In this document: positions 55,075 through 61,080 of the stretch, one piece after another
How positions within the stretch are numbered: the first letter of the stretch is position 1
Layout: every line of letters starts with the position of its first letter
Made by a program: the position numbers and the translations under genes
The notes under the pieces: model-generated
Told to the model about the DNA's origin: nothing
The model's input: only the letters and a program-made list of their open reading frames with translations
The model's database searches: none
Assembly (NCBI RefSeq): GCF_900119315.1
Contig: NZ_LT827010.1
Coordinates: forward strand, 2,216,001 to 2,280,000
DNA length: 64,000 nt
Reading direction: 5' to 3'
DNA from: Actinoplanes sp. SE50/110
Lineage (GTDB): Bacteria; Actinomycetota; Actinomycetes; Mycobacteriales; Micromonosporaceae

Positions 55075-55647
55075 GTGGTGCTGGTCCTGCTGCGGCACAC
55101 CGGTGACCGGGCGCTGGCCCGGGCGATGCGCGCCGGCCTCGGGCTGTCCACGGTGGGGATGCTGCTGCCGGTCTACTGGATGGCGACCAGCATCCACCAG
55201 CGGACCGTGCTCGACGCGAACGGCCGCCCGGTGACGATGTATCAGGGGCACGGGGTGGGCGGCGATCCGGACGGGACCGGGATGCCGATCACGCACTGGA
55301 ACGCGACCGGCGGCGACATCCGGGTGCCGCACTTCGTCGGGCTGCACGCTGTTCACATGCTGCTGATCACCGCGGGGCTGCTGGCGGTGGCGGCCCGGAC
55401 CCGGCCGTGGCTGACCGAGGCGGTGCGGCGGCGGCTGGTCGGGATCATGGCGCTAGCGTACGGCGGCCTGATCGGCATGCTGGCCTGGCAGGTGAACCGG
55501 GGGCAGTCGCTGATCCACCCGGACGCCCGCACGCTGATCGGTCTCGCCGGATGTCTCGTGCCGGCCGCCGTTGCGGTGACCGCGGTGATCATGAGCGCGC
55601 GGCGGGTGGGGGAGCCGCATCTGATGGCGGCGCCCACCACCGCGTAG
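55075..55647 (+). CDS. Membrane protein, probably 5'-truncated
   Basis: A 190-residue frame from GTG 55075 with about four helices: LSTVGMLLPVYWMAT, HAVHMLLITAGLLAVAA, ALAYGGLIGMLAWQVN and LAGCLVPAAVAVTAVIMSA. The middle loop has GTGMPITHWNATGGDIRVPH and FVGLHAVHM. The frame stays open upstream as FLTQLIIVVLVLLRHTGD, part of another helix, before turning into unrelated sequence at about 55040. The original N-terminal helices therefore appear to be lost. It may be non-functional. It ends 6 bp from the convergent glycosyltransferase. Confidence 0.6.
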   Translation: MVLVLLRHTGDRALARAMRAGLGLSTVGMLLPVYWMATSIHQRTVLDANGRPVTMYQGHGVGGDPDGTGMPITHWNATGGDIRVPHFVGLHAVHMLLITAGLLAVAARTRPWLTEAVRRRLVGIMALAYGGLIGMLAWQVNRGQSLIHPDARTLIGLAGCLVPAAVAVTAVIMSARRVGEPHLMAAPTTA

Positions 55648-55653
55648 GGGTGA

Positions 55654-57255
55654 TCAGCGGAATTTGCGGATGACGCGGCGGGCCGCACGGGTCGCTGCCT
55701 CCGGCAGCACCGCGCCGGATCGCTGCGGGCGTGCCGGGATCGGCATCGGCGTCCCGCCGGAAGAACCTCCGCGGTACGCGGTGAGCAGCTGAGCCGCGAC
55801 CGCCGCCCGCCCGTATCGGGCGTCGAGGGCCGCCCGGGCGGCCGCCATGTCGAGGGTGCCGAAGCCGTCGCGCAGCCGGCGGTAGGCCGCCACGATCACC
55901 GCCGGGTCGGTGGTCGGCGCGAACGTCTCGCCCGCCACCCCGGACAGCCCGGCCAGCGTCTCGGCCGGGCCCTCGCTGAGCGCGACGAGCACCGGCGTCC
56001 CGGTCGCCACCGCTTCGACGATCGTCATGCCGAAGGTCTCCCGGACGCTGGCGTGGGTGAGTACGTCGTGCTCGTGCAGCAGGGCGGTCACCCGGTCCGG
56101 CTCGACCGGCGGGCGCCGGGTGATCCGCCCGGTCAGCCCGAGCGCCGCGATCCTGGCGTCGACCGTGTCGGTGAGCGGACCGGAACCGACCAGGGTGAGG
56201 GTGAGCGCCGGGTCCTCGGCGGCGACCGCGGCGAACGCGTCGATCAGGGTGAGGACGCCCTTGTGCTCCATCAGGCGGCCCAGGTACAGCCAGCGGTGCG
56301 GGGCCTTCGGCGGCTCCGGGCGGACGGTGAACGCGCCGAAATCGATCGCGTTCGGCACCACGTGCAGTTTGCCGGTGTGCGCCGGGAAGAAGCCGGCGAG
56401 CTGGTCACGGAGGCTGGCGCTGACGCAGAGCAGAGCGTCGGCGCGGTCCAGCATGCGGGCGTAGCGGTGCCGCGCGCCGGGCTGGGCGAAGACCTTGGAC
56501 AGATACGTGGCGTGTTCGGTGACCACCAGCCGGGCGTCGGGACGGGCGAGCCGGGCGGCGACCACCCCGCCCATGATCCCGGTGTGGGCGTGCACCACCG
56601 GGGCCTCGATCCGGCCGGTGGGCAGCGCGCTGCGGAGCGCGGCGGTCTGCTCGTCGGCGTACGCCAGATAGTCCCCGCCGGCCGGAGTGGGGACCGCGAC
56701 GCGCGCGACCTCCCCCTCCGCGTCGTCGAAGACGACGGTGTTTCCGCTGCTGACCGCCTGGCGTTCGGCGGCCACGCCGAGGAGCTGGCCGCGCAGCCGG
56801 CCGGGCGGGTAGAACCAGCTCTGCGTGTGCAGCACCGAGATCCGGGCGAAGTGCTCGCGGACCGCGCCGGTGGCGGCGCGGACGAAGGCGCCGGCGAACG
56901 CGTCGTCGGGCGACGGGTACCAGGGGGTGACGACGGCCAGGTCGGCGGGGCCGGGACGGCGCCGCGGGTCGGCCGACGGCTCGAGGCGGGTGGCGAGTCC
57001 GTAAACTGCGGCGAGCGCTTCGGCGTCGCCCGCATAGGTGACCTCGGCGGCCTCGGCCAGCGCCCGGGCCTGCGCCGGCGAGGTGACCCGGCGCACCGTG
57101 ACGCCCGCGGGGGTGTTGACGTTCTCGCTGGTCACGGCCAAGGTGACGGAGTGCCCCTCGGCGGCCAGGCGGGCGGTGTGCGCCCCGGCGGCGGTGAGGC
57201 GCCGGGGGCCGAGGGCCAGGTAGAGAACGTCGGCAGGGGAGTCGGATCGGTGCAC
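55654..57255 (-). CDS. Glycosyltransferase family 4
   Basis: A 533-residue GT-B glycosyltransferase. The donor-binding half has HRWLYLGRLMEHKGVLTLID, LTLVGSGPLTDTVDARI, HEHDVLTHASVRETFGMTIV and EAVATGTPVLVA, the retaining GT4 E-x7-E region. The acceptor half has VVTPWYPSPDDAFAGAFVRA and VVHAHTGIMGGVVAARL. The start is GTG 57255. The extra N-terminal 100 residues look like part of a second Rossmann unit. It diverges by 53 bp from two other glycosyltransferases, so the set probably builds a surface polysaccharide or glycolipid. Confidence 0.9.
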   Translation of the reverse strand: MHRSDSPADVLYLALGPRRLTAAGAHTARLAAEGHSVTLAVTSENVNTPAGVTVRRVTSPAQARALAEAAEVTYAGDAEALAAVYGLATRLEPSADPRRRPGPADLAVVTPWYPSPDDAFAGAFVRAATGAVREHFARISVLHTQSWFYPPGRLRGQLLGVAAERQAVSSGNTVVFDDAEGEVARVAVPTPAGGDYLAYADEQTAALRSALPTGRIEAPVVHAHTGIMGGVVAARLARPDARLVVTEHATYLSKVFAQPGARHRYARMLDRADALLCVSASLRDQLAGFFPAHTGKLHVVPNAIDFGAFTVRPEPPKAPHRWLYLGRLMEHKGVLTLIDAFAAVAAEDPALTLTLVGSGPLTDTVDARIAALGLTGRITRRPPVEPDRVTALLHEHDVLTHASVRETFGMTIVEAVATGTPVLVALSEGPAETLAGLSGVAGETFAPTTDPAVIVAAYRRLRDGFGTLDMAAARAALDARYGRAAVAAQLLTAYRGGSSGGTPMPIPARPQRSGAVLPEAATRAARRVIRKFR

Positions 57256-57308
57256 AGGAGGCCTCTCGTGATCTTCGCTCGGCCGGGTGACCGTACACTC
57301 GCGCCATC

Positions 57309-58586
57309 ATGAAGGTTGTCATGCTCGTCGACAACGGCGTGAACGGCGACTCGCGGGTCCAGAAGACCGCGCGGTCGGCCGCCGAGGCCGGTTGGGACGT
57401 CACGCTGCTGGGCTGCTCGCCCGACCACGAGGAACACCGCTGGCAGATCGGCCCGGCCGAGGTGCGGCTGCTGCCGATGGGCGGTGGCGGTGGCGCGTCC
57501 GGTGGGGGCGGCGGCCTCAAGCGCAGGCTGGTGGAGCGCGGCGGGCTGCCGCTGGCCCTGGCCCGCAAGGCGCGCAAACCGGTCGAACGCGCCCAGGTCA
57601 GGTACTGGCTGGGTAAAGAGGGCGACCGCGCATGGCGGCGCCTGGAGCCCGGCCTGTGGAACTACGAGCGGGCGTTCGGTCCGGTGATCGACGAGCTGGC
57701 GCCGGCGCTGATCCACGCGCACGACTTCCGGATGCTCGGGGTGGGCGCGCGGGCCAAGCAGCGGGCCGCCGCGGCCGGGCGGAGCGTGAAGCTGGTCTGG
57801 GACGCGCACGAGTTCCTGCCCGGGGCACGGCCGCGGCGGGACAACGCCCGCTGGCTGCCGGCGCACCTGGCGTACGAGCGGGAGTACGTGCCGTTCGCCG
57901 ACGCGGTGGTCACCGTCTCGGACGCGCTGGCCGAACTGCTGCAGCGCGAGCACGGGCTGGCGACCAGGCCGGGCGTGGTGCTGAACGCGCCCGCGCAGGC
58001 CGGAGCTGACGACGTACCCGATCTGCGTCTTCTGTGTGGTCTTGATCCGGCGACACCGCTGCTGGTGTACAGCGGGTCGTCCAGCCCGCAGCGTGGCCTG
58101 GACACCATCGTCGAGGCGCTGCCCGAGCTGCCCGGGGTGCATCTGGCGCTGGTCGTGGAGAATCCGTCGGCACCGCACATCCAGGCCCTGACCGCCGCGT
58201 CCGACCGTGTCCACGCGGTGCCCTACGTGCCGGCTGACCAGGTGTTCCGCTTCCTGTCGCCGGCCGATGTCGGGGTCATCCCGATCCATCACTGGCCGAA
58301 CCACGAGATCGCGCTGATCACCAAGTTCTTCGAATATTCGCACGCCCGCCTGCCGATCGTGGTGAGCGACGTGAAGGCGATGGCCGAGGCGGTCCGGGCG
58401 ACCGGGCAGGGCGAGGTGTTCCGGGCCCGGGACGCGGCCGACCTGGCCCGCGCGGTCCGGGCGGTGCTCGCCGACCCGAAGCGGTACCGGGCCGTGTACG
58501 ACGCTCCGGACAGCCCGCTGCCGGGCTGGACCTGGGAGGCGCAGGCCGACCGGCTGAACACCATCTATCAGGAGCTACTCGGATGA
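57309..58586 (+). CDS. Glycosyltransferase family 4
   Basis: A 425-residue GT-B enzyme. MKVVMLVDNGVNGDSRVQKT begins the acceptor domain. LIHAHDFRMLGVGARAKQRA and VWDAHEFLPGARPRRDNARW follow. The donor domain has LLVYSGSSSPQRGLDTIVEA and KFFEYSHARLPIVVSDVKAM in place of the classical E-x7-E. A poly-Gly stretch (GGGGGASGGGGG, residues about 58-69) is an unusual loop insertion. The stop overlaps the GT2 start as ATGA, so the two enzymes are made together. Confidence 0.9.
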   Translation: MKVVMLVDNGVNGDSRVQKTARSAAEAGWDVTLLGCSPDHEEHRWQIGPAEVRLLPMGGGGGASGGGGGLKRRLVERGGLPLALARKARKPVERAQVRYWLGKEGDRAWRRLEPGLWNYERAFGPVIDELAPALIHAHDFRMLGVGARAKQRAAAAGRSVKLVWDAHEFLPGARPRRDNARWLPAHLAYEREYVPFADAVVTVSDALAELLQREHGLATRPGVVLNAPAQAGADDVPDLRLLCGLDPATPLLVYSGSSSPQRGLDTIVEALPELPGVHLALVVENPSAPHIQALTAASDRVHAVPYVPADQVFRFLSPADVGVIPIHHWPNHEIALITKFFEYSHARLPIVVSDVKAMAEAVRATGQGEVFRARDAADLARAVRAVLADPKRYRAVYDAPDSPLPGWTWEAQADRLNTIYQELLG

Positions 58587-60118
58587 GCACGCCCGATGTC
58601 ACCGTGGTGGTCGCGGTCTACAACACCATGCCGTACCTGACCGAGTGCCTGAACTCGCTGGTCCGGCAGACCATCGGGACCGGGCGGATGCAGATCGTCA
58701 CGGTCGACGACGGCTCCACCGACCGGGGCGGCGCCGAGCTGGACCGGTTCGACCGCCGTTACCCGGGCCTGTTCACGGTGATCCACCAGGCGAACTCGGG
58801 CGGCCCGGCCGGGCCGTTCAACCGCGGCATCGAGGCGGCCACCGGGCGGTACGTGTTCTTCGTCGGCGCCGACGACCGGCTCGGCCCGGAAGCGCTGGAG
58901 CGCCTGGTCAAGGCCGCTGACGAGTACGGCTCCGACGTGGTGCTGGGCCGGGTGGTCGGGGTCAACAGCCGGCACATCTATCAGGACATCTACCAGTCCA
59001 GCCAGCCCGACGTCGACCTGTTCGACTCGCCGCTGCCGCGGTCGCTGGCCAACACCAAGCTGTACCGCCGGGAGCTGCTGAACCAGCACGGCATCCGGTA
59101 CCCGGAGGACATGAAGATCGGCAGCGACCTGCCGTTCACGCTGGCCGCGTGCTTCCACGCGCGGCGGATCTCGGTGCTCGCCGACTACGACTACTACTTC
59201 GCGGTCCGCCGGTTCAGCGCCACCAACATCACCTACCTGAGCCGGCACGGTCTGCGGATCGAGACCGTCGAGAAGATCATGACGTTCGTGGCGAACCTGA
59301 TCGAGCCGGGCGAGCGCCGCGACGCGATCATGGTGCACCGCTTCGACCACGAGGTGGCCCGGCTGCTCGAGGACGACGTGCTGAAACTCGACCGGCCCAC
59401 CCAGGAGCAGCTGCACCGCACCGTCGGCCGGCTGGCCGGGGAGTACCTCACCGACCGGATCGCCGCCCAGCTCGGGCCGGAGACCCGGATCCGGCTCGCG
59501 GTCGCCCGGCACGGCACGGTCGACGACCTGATCGCGGTGATCCGGCAGGACGCCGAGGGGGGCGTCCCGGACACGGTCGAGCGCGGCGGCCGGCGCTACG
59601 CCGCGTACCCCGGCTTCGGCACCCTGCCCGACGAGGTCTTCGACGTCACCGACGTGCCCGACTGGGACGCCAAGCTCGACGCCACCGGGTTCACCTGGGC
59701 CGGCGACCAACTGGTGATCACCGCGAACGGCGGCTCGCCGGGCAGCGTCAGTGCCGAGGAGATCCCGGCCCGGGTGGAGCGCACCGGCAAGGGTGTGACG
59801 ATCCGGCTGGACGTGGCCGAGGTGCTGGCCCGCTCCGGCGACTCCGGGCAGCGGCGGGCGGTCTCGGCCCAGCCCGGCGACTTCGACCCGGCCCGGGCGC
59901 TGGGCGCGCAGACCGCGACCGGGGCGGCCGGCGCCGCGGCGGTCCGGGCGGCGCGCGCCGCGATGCCCCGGCCGGTGGTGCGCCGGCGCGGCGGGCGGCT
60001 GTTCGCGATCGCGCCGACCGTCGACGAGTCCGGCCGCCTGATGATCTCGGTGGTGCCGCTCACCGCGCGGCGGGTGCTGGCCCGTCTGCAGCGCTCGCCG
60101 GTCCTGAAGAAGGGCTGA
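58583..60118 (+). CDS. Glycosyltransferase family 2
   Basis: A 511-residue GT-A glycosyltransferase. The catalytic domain (residues 1-230) has VTVVVAVYNTMPYLTECLNS, IVTVDDGSTDRGG (nucleotide Asp), RYVFFVGADDRLGPEALERL (metal DxD-like Asp-Asp) and DMKIGSDLPFTLAACF. The C-terminal 250 residues form a helical and beta-rich domain as in teichoic-acid or CDP-glycerol-type polymer enzymes (LVITANGGSPGSVS). No membrane helix is evident. It overlaps the GT4 stop by 4 bp. Its 3' end overlaps the convergent MpaB gene by 59 bp. Confidence 0.9.
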   Translation: MSTPDVTVVVAVYNTMPYLTECLNSLVRQTIGTGRMQIVTVDDGSTDRGGAELDRFDRRYPGLFTVIHQANSGGPAGPFNRGIEAATGRYVFFVGADDRLGPEALERLVKAADEYGSDVVLGRVVGVNSRHIYQDIYQSSQPDVDLFDSPLPRSLANTKLYRRELLNQHGIRYPEDMKIGSDLPFTLAACFHARRISVLADYDYYFAVRRFSATNITYLSRHGLRIETVEKIMTFVANLIEPGERRDAIMVHRFDHEVARLLEDDVLKLDRPTQEQLHRTVGRLAGEYLTDRIAAQLGPETRIRLAVARHGTVDDLIAVIRQDAEGGVPDTVERGGRRYAAYPGFGTLPDEVFDVTDVPDWDAKLDATGFTWAGDQLVITANGGSPGSVSAEEIPARVERTGKGVTIRLDVAEVLARSGDSGQRRAVSAQPGDFDPARALGAQTATGAAGAAAVRAARAAMPRPVVRRRGGRLFAIAPTVDESGRLMISVVPLTARRVLARLQRSPVLKKG

Positions 60119-60962
60119 CGCCCAGGTCGGCAGGCCGATATCCGCGCGGATAGCCGGGATAGGTGCGGTTGCCGGGTGAGATTCCCAGGACTGACGTACG
60201 ACGTGGGGGGAAGAACCGGAGGACCCGGGCCCGGGCCCGCAACCCGGCTTCCCCCACCGCGCCGACCCAGCGGGGCGCCGGGGTGAACCCGAAGGCGGCC
60301 AGCATCCGCTCGTCCAGCATGCCCCGCACCGCCAGCCGGACGGCCGGGCGCAGCAATCGCGGGAACCACGCGGCGAACAACCCGACCGTGTAGTCGCCGA
60401 TCTGCCGGTTGGTGTCCGAGTAGACGAAGTGCCGGGCCTCGTAGTCCCGCTTGAACGCGGCGAAATCCGCGAAACCGGCGGGGATGTCGCGGATCCCCAT
60501 CCGGCGGCCGACCTCCCGGTAGTAGTGGAAGGCGGCGAGACGCTCGTGCTCGTGCAGCGGGCGCCACCCGAACCGGTCGAGCCAGTCGATCGGGTCGTAG
60601 ACGAAGGTGGACAACACGTACACCATGTCGTCGTTGCCGATCGAATGACGGCCGTGCGCCCGGTTGATCACCTTGAGCGCCTCCCGGCCGCGGGGCGAGT
60701 CGTAACCGTGCGCCGCGATCTCGGCCATCAGCAGCGCGGTGTCGTCGTAGCGTTTCTGCGGCCGCAGCCGGAACTCGCCGGTCGCCGCCAGCAGCCGCGA
60801 GATGCTCGGCACGCAGTAGGTGCGGAACAGTGCGAACTCCAGCGCCCGGGTGTAGTCCCAGGGGAATTCGCGCCCCGCGGACAGCTGGTAGATCTCCAGG
60901 TGGTCGCGTTCCGGGTCCAGACCCGCGATCCGGTCGCGCAGCTCGTAACGTCGGCGCGGCAT
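60060..60962 (-). CDS. MpaB/DUF2236-family oxygenase-like protein
   Basis: A 300-residue protein of the MpaB/latex-clearing-protein (DUF2236) family, whose characterised members are b-type heme oxygenases. Family stretches are YELRDRIAGLDPERDHLEIY, INRAHGRHSIGNDDMVYVLS, TFVYDPIDWLDRFGWRPLHE and EARHFVYSDTNRQIGDYTVG. The His in RHSIGNDD is a likely heme ligand. The start is ATG 60962 (MPRRRYELRD); the frame to 61067 lacks family sequence. The last 59 bp overlap the GT2 gene. The substrate is unknown. Confidence 0.85.
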   Translation of the reverse strand: MPRRRYELRDRIAGLDPERDHLEIYQLSAGREFPWDYTRALEFALFRTYCVPSISRLLAATGEFRLRPQKRYDDTALLMAEIAAHGYDSPRGREALKVINRAHGRHSIGNDDMVYVLSTFVYDPIDWLDRFGWRPLHEHERLAAFHYYREVGRRMGIRDIPAGFADFAAFKRDYEARHFVYSDTNRQIGDYTVGLFAAWFPRLLRPAVRLAVRGMLDERMLAAFGFTPAPRWVGAVGEAGLRARARVLRFFPPRRTSVLGISPGNRTYPGYPRGYRPADLGVSPSSGPASAADGPAPAAR

Positions 60963-61037
60963 CAGTCCATCATCATTTGTATCGACCGTGCGGCACCAGC
61001 TAGGCGTCCCGCTGATGTGTGTCAACACGAGTAACGG

Positions 61038-61069
61038 CAGTGGGGCCCGACGCATGCCGGGCCCCACTG
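61038..61069. terminator. Hairpin terminator between carboxylase and MpaB genes
   Basis: CAGTGGGGCCCG (61038-61049) pairs perfectly with 61058-61069 around an 8-nt loop. It lies 12 nt after the carboxylase stop on the minus strand. There is no T-run, as is common for actinobacterial terminators, and the symmetry means it could work in either direction. Confidence 0.65.
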
Positions 61070-61080
61070 ATCAGTAACCG

